Both the position numbers and the translations under genes were made by a program. A stretch of DNA of 64,000 nt from Chryseobacterium oncorhynchi (lineage in GTDB: Bacteria > Bacteroidota > Bacteroidia > Flavobacteriales > Weeksellaceae), in assembly GCF_002899895.1 (NCBI RefSeq), contig NZ_PPEI02000004.1:124001-188000 (forward strand). The letters are read 5' to 3'. Below the pieces are notes generated by a model that was given only the letters and a program-made list of their open reading frames with translations, ran no database searches and was not told the origin of the DNA. This document shows positions 17,576 through 26,943 of this stretch, in pieces (the first letter of the stretch is position 1; each line of letters starts with the position of its first letter).

Positions 17576-18550
17576 CAAATCAATTTGAGTTTTCATTCTC
17601 CTGCTTTCTTTTTATTTCTGATAAATTATACCAAGAATCACCCTCTATCTACTTTATAACATTCACGGAGCTTATGTAAGTACTTTAATTCATATTTCCA
17701 TATTGTGGATAACTTTTTTATCCTAAAAATTAAACTAATTCTCACAAATGCCCTTTACAAGGATACTTTATAACTTACTAAATATATGATAGATATAGGA
17801 GTTATTAATCTACAATTCCATATTGTGGATAACTTTTTAGTAAAAAAACTGACTGAATTTTCACTAATATTTTCTTTTTAAAGCTTTAATAAATCTCATT
17901 TGCAGAAAAAAATTAAAGTCATATTTATCATGATAAAATTCTTGAAGTCTCAGCGGGCTGATTTAATCCATATTTTCATATTGTGGATAACTTTTTCATA
18001 CCAAAAATTAAACTAATTCTCACAAATGCCTTTTACGACGATATTTTATAAGTTACTAATTTTATGAAAGATACAACAAGGATTAATCTACAATTCCATA
18101 TTGTGGATAACTTTTTAGTCTAGAAATTGACTCTATTTTCACAGATATCATCTTTTTAAAAATTTAATACATCTTATTTACAAAAGAAAAATTAAAATCA
18201 TATTTATCACGATGAATTTTGTAGAATCTATGCAAGAACTTTAATCCATATTTCCATATTGTGGATAACTTTTTTCACCCAAAAATTAGATTAATTTCAG
18301 CAAACATCTTTTAGAAAGTGATTCTTTAACTTATTAAATTTGTGAAAGATATAGGAGTTATTAATCTACAATTCCATATTGTGGATAACTTTTTAGTGTA
18401 AAAATTGACCAGATTTTACGATTATTATCTTTTTAAAACTTTGATAAATCTTGTCTAAAGAAGAAAAACAGAAATCATATTTACCTAAGTGAAATCACAA
18501 AAAAACTAACAAGAAGGTTCCAACTGTTTTTTTGAGTTTGTGGATAACTT
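17576..18550. repeat. Three tandem 278-bp units, a candidate replication-control region
   Basis: A 975-base gene-free stretch lies between convergent genes. From 17685 it consists of three units starting at 17685, 17963 and 18241, exactly 278 bases apart, followed by a short decayed fourth copy to 18550. Each unit has an A half, with conserved blocks such as AAAATTA and CACAAATGCC, and a B half beginning ATTAATCTACAATTCCATA. A second conserved block, TCATATTTATCA, comes near the unit end. Units 1 and 2 share most of their A half, while units 1 and 3 share GATATAGGAGTTATTAATC, so homogenisation is partial. The sequence is strongly AT-rich. No open reading frame of note lies inside. Its position and contents suggest oriC or a DnaA-titrating locus. 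Confidence 0.9.
17704..18547 (+). promoter_or_regulatory. Seven perfect DnaA boxes, all in one orientation
   Basis: TGTGGATAA, the complement of the E. coli consensus TTATCCACA, occurs at 17704-17712, 17824-17832, 17982-17990, 18102-18110, 18260-18268, 18380-18388 and 18539-18547. The steps are 120, 158, 120, 158, 120 and 159 bases. The first six sit inside the same 20-mer, CATATTGTGGATAACTTTTT. The seventh keeps only TTTGTGGATAACTTTT and ends 3 bases from the stop codon of the AlkC-like gene. DnaA is well known to bind this 9-mer. That it does so here is inferred. Confidence 0.85.
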
Positions 18551-19351
18551 TTATTTACGAATGGTACGGAGCGCTTTTTTGACAATATAATTAGTTTCTT
18601 TTGTATTGCTTTCTCTAAGCCATTCATCGCAGGTTTCTACCACGAATTCCGGTTGTGATTTACTTGCATCATTGAGCCAGTTCCCAACGCTGTCCTGTAC
18701 ATATCTTGAAGAGTCTGATTTCAAGGGTTCTAAGATTTCCAATGCTAATCCCGGATTTTGTTTTAATTCCAGAATATGTTCACACCATACCCCTCGTGGT
18801 CTGGTAGATTCACTTGCGAAACGTCTGATATTTTCGTCGTCATGTTGAGTCCATTCTGATAAGATTAACAGACTTTCTGTAAGATTTTTTGAAATGTCCG
18901 GACGTACCGTCATCCAACAGATTTCCCTTACCCCAAAATGATGATCAGAAGCAAAACGCTGTATCCGTTTCAGCTTATCTTTCATATCAAAAGCATCATT
19001 TCTTCCTACTGTGTAAGCAGCCCAGCATCGTACCAAATCTGCCTGATGGGTTGATAAGCTGAAGAGAAACTCTTCATCCTTATTTTTGAGTGCAAAGTCC
19101 AGAAGTCCAAGTCCAATGGCTTCATTGATTGTATTAACTGTCTGCTTTTTCAGCTGGTCTACCTTTTTCAGAATAGGTTTTAAATATTCTGTACGATTAT
19201 TCCGTTGCAATAAATTGTCCAGCAAGAGTTTTTGATCTACTGCCAGCCATTCTGTAAGATTGGCGGTTTCTATTTCACCTCTATTTAATTGTATCAAAAT
19301 ATCACCGGGAATATCCTTGATGGAACGTCCTCCTTTTCTTTTTTCTGTCAT
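18551..19351 (-). CDS. AlkC/AlkD-like DNA alkylation repair protein (HEAT-repeat)
   Basis: A 266-residue, almost entirely helical protein made of HEAT-like repeats. Signature stretches are RCWAAYTVGRND, FGVREICWMTVRP and IRRFASESTRPRGVW. The last is typical of AlkC-like glycosylases, where the Arg and Trp pack against DNA. This family removes N3- and N7-alkylated bases without base flipping, as shown for AlkC and AlkD of Bacillus. AlkC versus AlkD is not resolved here. The start overlaps the stop of the redoxin gene by four bases, so both are on one transcript. The gene reads toward the DnaA-box array. Confidence 0.82.
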   Translation of the reverse strand: MTEKRKGGRSIKDIPGDILIQLNRGEIETANLTEWLAVDQKLLLDNLLQRNNRTEYLKPILKKVDQLKKQTVNTINEAIGLGLLDFALKNKDEEFLFSLSTHQADLVRCWAAYTVGRNDAFDMKDKLKRIQRFASDHHFGVREICWMTVRPDISKNLTESLLILSEWTQHDDENIRRFASESTRPRGVWCEHILELKQNPGLALEILEPLKSDSSRYVQDSVGNWLNDASKSQPEFVVETCDEWLRESNTKETNYIVKKALRTIRK

Positions 19352-19989
19352 AGCGCTTCTATTAATTCTTCTACATCTACTCTGCTCATGTAATTTACAT
19401 CTAAAAATTTATAGGTAACCAGTCTATTTTCATCAATCACAAAAACAGCTGGAACTGGTAATTTGTTATCGTTATTTTTATTATAATCTGAAAGATCAAT
19501 GCCCAAACCTTGATAATATGGAAGTACAAAATCTTGTAATTGAAAGACAATACCCAGTTTTTCAGCAAAAGCATTATCTGTATCTGTCAATATTTCAAAT
19601 TCCAGATTATTTTTTTCAGCCAATACAAGAGAATGATCCGGACTTTGTGGCGAAATAGCCAGCAGAACTGTATTTTTATCTTTTATTCTTGAAAGATTAT
19701 CCTGCAAAAATTTTAATTCCAAATTGCAGTATGGGCACCAGCTTCCTCTGTAAAATGCCAAAATTATTTTTTTATTCTTAGAAACTTCAACAGAATTTAT
19801 TATTTCACCTCGTGTATTTGGCAGGGAAAATTCTGGTATTTTTTCACCAATCTGAATACTATTTTCTTCCATCTTCTTACTCTTTAAATCTTCAATAGAT
19901 TGTGCAAATGCATCTAATATTTCCGATGGAAGTTGTGATGATAGTTCTCTATTTAATTGCTCTATCTGCATGGTTAAAGTAGTATTCAT
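19348..19989 (-). CDS. AhpC/TSA-family thioredoxin-like peroxidase
   Basis: A 213-residue protein with the motif YRGSWCPYC (C85 and C88), giving a CxxC in the thioredoxin position within an AhpC/TSA fold (50-210). The N-terminal ~45 residues are helical and charged. YRGSWCPYC is the signature of the peroxiredoxin-like group seen in many Bacteroidota, expected to act as a thiol-dependent peroxidase in the cytoplasm. No signal peptide is seen. It is divergent from the HxlR regulator with 96 bases between, which suggests direct control. Confidence 0.88.
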   Translation of the reverse strand: MNTTLTMQIEQLNRELSSQLPSEILDAFAQSIEDLKSKKMEENSIQIGEKIPEFSLPNTRGEIINSVEVSKNKKIILAFYRGSWCPYCNLELKFLQDNLSRIKDKNTVLLAISPQSPDHSLVLAEKNNLEFEILTDTDNAFAEKLGIVFQLQDFVLPYYQGLGIDLSDYNKNNDNKLPVPAVFVIDENRLVTYKFLDVNYMSRVDVEELIEAL

Positions 19990-20085
19990 TATTTTTTAAT
20001 TTATTATTTTTACAAAGGTCTAAAAGCCTTTAGAAATAGGCAATAACGCATATTTTTAACCCATAGGGATAAAAAAGTCAATTTT
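19990..20085. promoter_or_regulatory. Shared control region of the redoxin and HxlR genes
   Basis: This 96-base divergent gap contains short imperfect palindromes, including AAAGGTCTAAAAGCCTTT near 20014-20031. HxlR regulators usually bind such inverted repeats between divergent targets. No exact promoter consensus was found here. The operator is inferred from position. Confidence 0.4.
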
Positions 20086-20430
20086 ATGGAAACAAAGGAA
20101 AGAGCTGAGGAAAATAAAATCTGTCCACTGGAAGTTGCCGTTAATACCATCAGTGGAAAATGGAAAATCCCTATCGTTTGGCAGATCAATGAGGGAAAGA
20201 AACGTCCAAGTGAATTTTTACGCGGCATTGCTAAAGTAGACAGACGAGTACTTAATCAGCAACTAACCGAAATGGTAGAAGATGGTATTCTTACCAAGCA
20301 GTCCTTTAATGAACTTCCTCCCAGGGTTGAATATACTCTTACGGAACTGGGTGAAAAACTCGTTGCCATTCTTTGGCAGTTGAATGATTGGGGAAAATTG
20401 TTAATTCCGGAAGAAGAACTTAGTAAATAA
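20086..20430 (+). CDS. HxlR-family transcriptional regulator
   Basis: A 114-residue winged-helix protein. The family's opening CPLEVAVNTISGKWKIPIVW is at residues 13-32, followed by the recognition region RPSEFLRGIAKVDRRVLNQQL and the wing PPRVEYTLTELGEKL. Cys13 sits exactly where redox-sensing members such as HypR and YodB carry their reactive Cys. It is divergent from the peroxidase and AlkC-like operon, so control of that operon in response to electrophiles or peroxides is a reasonable inference. No ligand-binding domain is present, as normal for the family. Confidence 0.9.
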   Translation: METKERAEENKICPLEVAVNTISGKWKIPIVWQINEGKKRPSEFLRGIAKVDRRVLNQQLTEMVEDGILTKQSFNELPPRVEYTLTELGEKLVAILWQLNDWGKLLIPEEELSK

Positions 20431-20538
20431 TTTCACCCCTGTAGATTGAGTTAATTTTCAGTTGAAAAATTTCATCTTAAAAAAATACATTTCCTATCAT
20501 ACGTAATAAAAAAAACCTCATATTTGTAATTGAATCAA

Positions 20539-21417
20539 ATGAATATGAAAAAAATTATTTCCGGAGTGGTTATAGCTATTGTTCTATCAGGCTGTGTCAA
20601 TGACAAGAATTCATCTGGCCATAATTCTCAGGAAACAAAAGATCTTAATCAGGAAAATTCAGTACCAATCAATAAGGATAAAAATACCATCAGAGAAAGA
20701 TTTTCTCCACCTAAAGATTATGAGTGGGTAGATGAAAAATCTGACTCATTCGGGTATTTCATTGAAAATTTTAAGCTGAAACCTTATGGAAGTCAAATCT
20801 TAAAATATGATGGTTCTCCTATTGCCACACAACATCTTCACGAAGCTATTTTTGATATTGATACCGGAAATAAAGATTTACAGCAATGCGCTGATGCTGT
20901 TATTCGTTTGAGGGCTGAATATTTATATAAGATGAAGAGGTTTGATGAAATTAAGTTTCACTTTACGAGTGGTGACCTCCTGAGCTGGAATGACTACAAA
21001 AACGGAACAAGAGCCATAGTTAATGGAAATTCCGTAAGCTTCAGAAAAATGTCCGCATTTGATGATTCTTATCAGGGTTTTAGAAATTATCTGGATCTGA
21101 TCTTTAATTATGCGGGAACTATTTCTCTGAACAAGGAAACTAAGCCGGTAACTCAAAATTCAGATTTAAAAACAGGAGACATTCTGATTACTCCCGGAAG
21201 TCCCGGCCATATAGTCTTCATTGCAGGAGTAGCTAAAAATAAAGAAGGAAAAAAAGTATTTTTGTTAGGTGAAGGATTTACTCCTGCTCAGTCTATTCAT
21301 TTGCTTTCCAATCCTTTCAATAAAAATATTTCGCCATGGTATGATCTTGATATCAATGAAAAGGAAACCAAAACGGCGCGGTATATTTTCAAACCGACAA
21401 ACTTCAGAAGCTTTTAA
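20539..21417 (+). CDS. DUF4846 family lipoprotein
   Basis: A 292-residue lipoprotein. The ATG at 20539 is preferred over an upstream TTG, and another ATG lies two codons on. The lipobox is VLSGC, with the lipid-modified Cys at residue 19. A short linker rich in Asn, Ser and Lys follows. The main domain runs from about 60 to 285. Its conserved stretches are DIDTGNKDLQQCADAVIRLR, KFHFTSGDLLSWNDY and GDILITPGSPGHIVFIAGVA, which match DUF4846. The function of this domain is not established. It is placed in the cell envelope. Confidence 0.8.
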   Translation: MNMKKIISGVVIAIVLSGCVNDKNSSGHNSQETKDLNQENSVPINKDKNTIRERFSPPKDYEWVDEKSDSFGYFIENFKLKPYGSQILKYDGSPIATQHLHEAIFDIDTGNKDLQQCADAVIRLRAEYLYKMKRFDEIKFHFTSGDLLSWNDYKNGTRAIVNGNSVSFRKMSAFDDSYQGFRNYLDLIFNYAGTISLNKETKPVTQNSDLKTGDILITPGSPGHIVFIAGVAKNKEGKKVFLLGEGFTPAQSIHLLSNPFNKNISPWYDLDINEKETKTARYIFKPTNFRSF

Positions 21418-21472
21418 TTATTTATATTCAAAACTATTGGAAAGTTACTACGATAATCTGAACTTGTTTTTG

Positions 21473-21480
21473 TAAATTTG
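21473..21480 (+). promoter_or_regulatory. Candidate -7 element of the pfkA-gapA operon
   Basis: TAAATTTG lies 20 bases before the pfkA start codon. I find no TTG at the expected -33 position, so the call rests on the -7 element alone. Confidence 0.4.
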
Positions 21481-21500
21481 TGTTCGAAATTTTTTACTAG

Positions 21501-22487
21501 ATGAAAGAGAGTGCTGTAAAAAAGATTGCAGTTCTTACTTCGGGAGGAGATTCTCCGGGTATGAATGCTGCATTAAGAGCGGTGGTAAGAACCGCCAATT
21601 ACTATAATATCGAATGTTACGGAGTAAGGGAAGGCTACAATGGCCTTATCAGCAATGATTTCCTTAAAATGGGAGCCCGTTCTGTAAAAAACATAATCAA
21701 CCAAGGTGGAACCATTCTAAAGTCTGCCAGATCCGCTGAATTCAGAACCAAGGAAGGCCGTCAGAAAGCCTACGATAACTGCTTAAAGTTTGGTATCGAT
21801 GGATTGGTCTGTATTGGTGGAGACGGAACTTTCACTGGAGCTAAGATCTTCAGTGAAGAATTTGGAATCAGGGTTATCGGTATTCCGGGAACAATCGACA
21901 ATGATATTTTCGGAACGGATAATACGATAGGATATGACACTGCGTTGAATACTGCTATGGAAGCTATTGACAAAATCCGTGATACGGCAACTTCCCACAA
22001 CAGAGTTTTCTTTGTAGAGGTGATGGGTCGTGATGCAGGATTTATTGCTTTAAATAGTGGATTAGCAACAGGTGCTCTGGATATTCTTATTCCTGAAAAG
22101 AAAGACAGCTTACAGGATCTTTTCTCTAACTTCAGAAAGGCTGAGAAAACAGGAAAGGCTTCCAGTATCGTAGTCGTGGCAGAAGGAGAGAAACTGGGTA
22201 GTATTTATGATATTGCCAACAGTACAAAAGAAGAGTTTCCACAATACGACATTCGTATTGCTGTATTAGGGCATATCCAAAGAGGAGGCTCTCCTAGTTG
22301 TGCAGACAGAGTATTGGCAAGCAGACTTGGATATGGTGCAGTAGTAGGATTAATGGATGGACAAACCAATGTAATGGCAGGAATGCGTTCCAACGATGTG
22401 GTATATACCCCTATTGAAGAAGCCATTAAAAAACATAACGAAATCAACAAGGATTTAATGTTGATTTCAGAAATTTTAGCAATCTAA
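21501..22487 (+). CDS. pfkA: 6-phosphofructokinase
   Basis: A 328-residue ATP-dependent phosphofructokinase of normal bacterial length. The ATP site has SGGDSPGMNAALR (14-26) and GGDGTFTGA (106-114). The catalytic Asp lies in TIDNDI (131-136), followed by GTDNTIGYDTA. The second half holds GHIQRGGSPSCADR, part of the fructose-6-phosphate and effector sites. Gly at 109 in GGDGT favours ATP over pyrophosphate. It commits fructose-6-phosphate to glycolysis. It stands 33 bases upstream of gapA on the same strand, forming a glycolytic operon that ends at 23578. Confidence 0.97.
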   Translation: MKESAVKKIAVLTSGGDSPGMNAALRAVVRTANYYNIECYGVREGYNGLISNDFLKMGARSVKNIINQGGTILKSARSAEFRTKEGRQKAYDNCLKFGIDGLVCIGGDGTFTGAKIFSEEFGIRVIGIPGTIDNDIFGTDNTIGYDTALNTAMEAIDKIRDTATSHNRVFFVEVMGRDAGFIALNSGLATGALDILIPEKKDSLQDLFSNFRKAEKTGKASSIVVVAEGEKLGSIYDIANSTKEEFPQYDIRIAVLGHIQRGGSPSCADRVLASRLGYGAVVGLMDGQTNVMAGMRSNDVVYTPIEEAIKKHNEINKDLMLISEILAI

Positions 22488-22508
22488 TTATTTTTATAAA
22501 TCTAATAA

Positions 22509-23525
<1,017 letters not shown>

Positions 23526-23550
23526 TAAGTAACAAACAACAAGTAATATA

Positions 23551-23578
23551 AAACCTTCCCGTTGGGAAGGTTTTTTTT
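23551..23578 (+). terminator. Terminator of pfkA-gapA
   Basis: AACCTTCCC, loop GTT, GGGAAGGTT, then a run of T. The stem is perfect. Confidence 0.93.
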
Positions 23579-23645
23579 ATTGAGCTTTCAATTTTTTATG
23601 CATATTCTATTTCTTCGCTTCATGATAAAATCAGAAAATCATTTA

Positions 23646-24503
23646 CTATTGATTAGATTTTGTCATTCCTGTATTATTTGCCGCAGCTCCAAAAGAAATA
23701 TTAATACCTATTCCAATCCAACCTTTTCCATTATATTTCCAATGATAATTATCCTGATCTTTTCCACTTATTTTATCAAAACCAAGAGTTAGCCCACAAT
23801 TAATATTATTAGTTAAATGTACTAATACTCCACCTATCATTGTAAAGGCACTTATATTAGTTGCTTCTGTTGTATTACTATTTGATTCATCAAGTTTTAT
23901 ACTTGCCAAACCAAATCCCAAAATAGGCTCCAAAGCAAACCCATTTTCTGTTTTCCTATTCCATCTAATTTTAGCTCCTATGTTCGCTCCTATATTTATA
24001 TTGGAATCAAAAGAAAAGCTACTTAATCTCAATTTAAAAGGAACCGTGTATGCCCCAGCTCTATATTCTACTCTATCATAAAGTGGTTTTGCATTTTTCT
24101 CAAAAGTATCTAATGGAAGTGAATAAACAGTTCGTTTAGTATTATAGCTGTTGGAAGGAACGTTCGGGAATATTCCTTTAGGATGAAGACTTTCTTCATC
24201 AAAATTTAATTGATTTATTATTGGCTCCAATGCTCCAGTTTCTCCTTTAAATTCTCCAAAAACAAAATATATTTTACCATTTTCAATCTTTGTAACATGA
24301 ATATTAAAAGATGTACCATCTAGTATACTTATAATTTCATCTTTATGAGATTGAAAAGCAGTAGAACTATTTTCAATATTTGAAAGAGCACTTTGAGGTA
24401 TATAATTAAAATAATAATTCCCTCCAGATTTAATATTAGTTTCTTGCCCCAAGGCTACCCCCGCCCAACCGAGCAGAAACAGCAATAAAATTTTTGTTTT
24501 CAT
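23646..24503 (-). CDS. Exported outer-membrane-like protein of unknown function
   Basis: A 285-residue protein with a signal peptide (MKTKILLLFLLGWAGVALG). The N-terminal part (25-130) is soluble-like. The C-terminal half has alternating hydrophobic residues with many Gly and Asn (GANIGAKIRW, FALEPILGFGLASI, GWIGIGINISFG), which suggests β-strands of a barrel. The C-terminus continues past the last strand with a short polar tail. I do not recognise a family. It is divergent from the LuxR regulator gene with 182 bases between. Confidence 0.6.
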   Translation of the reverse strand: MKTKILLLFLLGWAGVALGQETNIKSGGNYYFNYIPQSALSNIENSSTAFQSHKDEIISILDGTSFNIHVTKIENGKIYFVFGEFKGETGALEPIINQLNFDEESLHPKGIFPNVPSNSYNTKRTVYSLPLDTFEKNAKPLYDRVEYRAGAYTVPFKLRLSSFSFDSNINIGANIGAKIRWNRKTENGFALEPILGFGLASIKLDESNSNTTEATNISAFTMIGGVLVHLTNNINCGLTLGFDKISGKDQDNYHWKYNGKGWIGIGINISFGAAANNTGMTKSNQ

Positions 24504-24685
24504 GATTATTTGTTTTCAGGTTAAAGTTTTTTTGATTGAAATAAAGAATAGAAAGCCACAACCATAAAACAAACAGTTTAGAAATTGAGCTTCCATGGTC
24601 ATTAGTTTCATATAAAGCTACAATAGTTTTGAGCCAAATGAAATACCGCAAAAGGGGTATTTTTTAACATAATTTTATTAATTTT

Positions 24686-25498
24686 ATGAAAACATTAACC
24701 ATGGATAAGAAATTTATAACCCAGGCCAAAAAGCCGCATCCCCTCACTAAAGTCTGGAATAATTATCCGGAACTTCTTCAGAATGAGAAAACAATGCTAT
24801 CCGTTCCCTCCGTTGAGCGCATTATTGGGGAAGTTTTTGCTCCTGGAAAGTTTTATCATTATGTGATCAACTTTGCAGACAGTACAATTTATAATCATCA
24901 TGAGGATATCCTGAAAATACATGGATTAAGCAGATATCCTGTACACCTCAAGGAAATCATAGATCTCATCCATCCCGATGACCTTGAGTTTGTGATGGAA
25001 GCTGAAAGAATGTGCATGGATAAAATGAAAGAAATTGGAGCTAATGACTATCTCCCGGAACTGAAATTCAGCTATTGTTTTCGGATGAAGACGCCTAAAG
25101 GAAACTATGAACTTTTTCATCATCAATCCTTGCATACATTCAAAGATGAGTATGGGAAAGCTCTTCAGGCGATTAACATTCATACCAATATTGAGCACAT
25201 TACGCATCAAAACTCCTACACTGTTTTGATTTCGGGAATAAACGGGCGGGAAGACTTTCATCAGATGCAATGGTTGAAACATGATAAGACGACCGAACCC
25301 ATACCTTTCACCTTTACCAAAAGGGAAGTTGAGATTATCACTTACATTGCAAAAGGATACTCAGCCGGAAAAGTTTCCGAACTTTTGAATATTTCAGAAG
25401 AAACGGTACGTACACACAGAAAAAATATTTTAAGGAAATCTGGATGTAAAAACTGTTCAGAACTTATAAAAATGGCTTTTGAATGGGGATATTTATAA
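24686..25498 (+). CDS. LuxR-type transcriptional regulator with a PAS-like domain
   Basis: A 270-residue protein. The C-terminus (about 205-268) is a LuxR helix-turn-helix: FTKREVEIITYIAKG, then SELLNISEETVRTHRKNI. The N-terminal ~190 residues resemble a PAS_3-type sensor fold (ILKIHGLSRYPVHLKEIIDL, HPDDLEFV, then FRMKTPKGNYELF). HPDD is a common stretch of PAS domains. There is no receiver domain or membrane segment, so signal input is internal. This architecture is common in Chryseobacterium. A second in-frame ATG five codons later is also possible. The downstream MpaB-like gene on the same strand could be a target. Confidence 0.8.
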   Translation: MKTLTMDKKFITQAKKPHPLTKVWNNYPELLQNEKTMLSVPSVERIIGEVFAPGKFYHYVINFADSTIYNHHEDILKIHGLSRYPVHLKEIIDLIHPDDLEFVMEAERMCMDKMKEIGANDYLPELKFSYCFRMKTPKGNYELFHHQSLHTFKDEYGKALQAINIHTNIEHITHQNSYTVLISGINGREDFHQMQWLKHDKTTEPIPFTFTKREVEIITYIAKGYSAGKVSELLNISEETVRTHRKNILRKSGCKNCSELIKMAFEWGYL

Positions 25499-25577
25499 TA
25501 CTCCTTTTTAAAACTGATAAATCTCACCAGAGTATTTCGGTGTAAAACTTGTATTTTTAACTGTAAAGGAATGAACA

Positions 25578-26762
25578 ATGATACAACCTCGGTTTAAGGA
25601 TTCTCCCCACTTTAGAAATTTTTGGGAAAACGGAAATGGGAAACAACTGATTGAATTTTCTGGAGCTCAAGTGAGCTTTCAAGATTTTGAAAAGTATGCT
25701 CCTTTCTTTTATCATGTGGATGAAACCGGTGATGAAGTTGTAAAAGAGGTTTATTTTACGAAAAAATTCAGTGAAGCTTCAAGGGAGATTGAACATTATA
25801 TCCGAAATGGGGTTTCTGAAAATGATTCCGTTCCTGAAAGTGTAAAAAAACTTTTTGCCCAAACGCAGGAAGTCCCGGACTGGCTTGATTATAATTTATT
25901 AAAAAGCGGTGCGGAGCTCTGCATGAGAAGCAATCTGGATTCTTTAATTTCGCTAAGGGACTACTGTTTAATAGGAGGCTATGACTATGCCTACCTCAAC
26001 AAGCCCCTTATTGTTACGGAAGCCTTGAAAAAAGGAGCCGTAAAGCGTCTTTCCGAAACATTGGATTTTTGGGTGAACGCTACTCGTTATGATGCTCTGG
26101 AAATTCATGCAAAGGGATATGAATTTGCTATAAAAACTCGTTTAATCCATTCCTACGCAAGGCTTTCCATTAAAAAGCATTATAAAGATTGGGATACGGA
26201 AAACTGGGGCGAGCCTATTAATTCTTGGGATATGATGGCAACCTACATTGGTTTTAGTCTTGTTTTTCTCCACAGTCTTCAGAAATTAGGAAATACTTTT
26301 TCTATTGAAGAAGAACAGGGAATTTTCCATCTATGGAAATATGTTGGATACTTACTTGGAATTCCGAAACAACTGCTACCCGATGATAAAAAGCAGGCGA
26401 CAGAATATTTTTATTTATGGACTTCTCTTCAGCCACCGTCTGATAAGGATTCTGTTCTTTTGGCCCATTCTTTACTGAATGAATCATTGGAAAATCCTAT
26501 TTTAAAATTTGAATTTCAAAGGAAAAATCTGAGATATCTTCATATTTGCTGTACCTGGTTTTTATTGGATGATGACGTTTGCAAAAGATTACAAATTCCG
26601 GAGGTTTCTTACAGAAAATTATTTCCGAAATCAAAAATATTTTTCAATAAAATCTATGACAGTCTTGTAAGCAGAGACTCAAGAATTAAAAGAGGAAATA
26701 AAGACCAAATGCAAGTATTAAAAGATTATCTGAACATAACCCAGAATTCAAATTTTCATTAA
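25578..26762 (+). CDS. MpaB-like oxygenase family protein (DUF2236)
   Basis: A 394-residue, helix-rich soluble protein. Stretches typical of the family are YDYAYLNKPLIVTEAL, the central TRLIHSYARLSI with a conserved His near residue 190, and PINSWDMMATYIGFSLVF. GYLLGIPKQLLPDD also follows the family order. DUF2236 includes latex-clearing (rubber) oxygenases and fungal MpaB, several of which bind haem through a conserved His. Haem binding here is inferred. Substrate is unknown. It lies 79 bases after the LuxR-type gene on the same strand. Confidence 0.78.
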   Translation: MIQPRFKDSPHFRNFWENGNGKQLIEFSGAQVSFQDFEKYAPFFYHVDETGDEVVKEVYFTKKFSEASREIEHYIRNGVSENDSVPESVKKLFAQTQEVPDWLDYNLLKSGAELCMRSNLDSLISLRDYCLIGGYDYAYLNKPLIVTEALKKGAVKRLSETLDFWVNATRYDALEIHAKGYEFAIKTRLIHSYARLSIKKHYKDWDTENWGEPINSWDMMATYIGFSLVFLHSLQKLGNTFSIEEEQGIFHLWKYVGYLLGIPKQLLPDDKKQATEYFYLWTSLQPPSDKDSVLLAHSLLNESLENPILKFEFQRKNLRYLHICCTWFLLDDDVCKRLQIPEVSYRKLFPKSKIFFNKIYDSLVSRDSRIKRGNKDQMQVLKDYLNITQNSNFH

Positions 26763-26943
26763 AAAAATTCTCTTTATTTCAGAAAAAATATATTTTCAAA
26801 AAGGTTACTGCATCTGCTTCGTTATGAATGACATCAGCTATAAAAAATTATCATTTTTTAACTTTAAAAACATATTTCAGGGATAAATAATATTAGTTTT
26901 TGATATTTAAATTATGTATTTTTGAGAAATTATTTTAATAGAG

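Noticed and set aside
17685-18550. CRISPR array
   Set aside because: The repeated 20-mer is spaced by 100-138 bases that are themselves repeated between units, unlike unique spacers. No cas genes are present.
24926-25282. 118-codon frame antisense to the LuxR-type gene
   Set aside because: It is contained within a clear coding gene and has no recognisable pattern.
26763-26943. SOS box before recA
   Set aside because: No palindromic LexA-like site was found. The only TAnnTTTG match, TATTTTTG at 26917, lacks a properly spaced -33 element.
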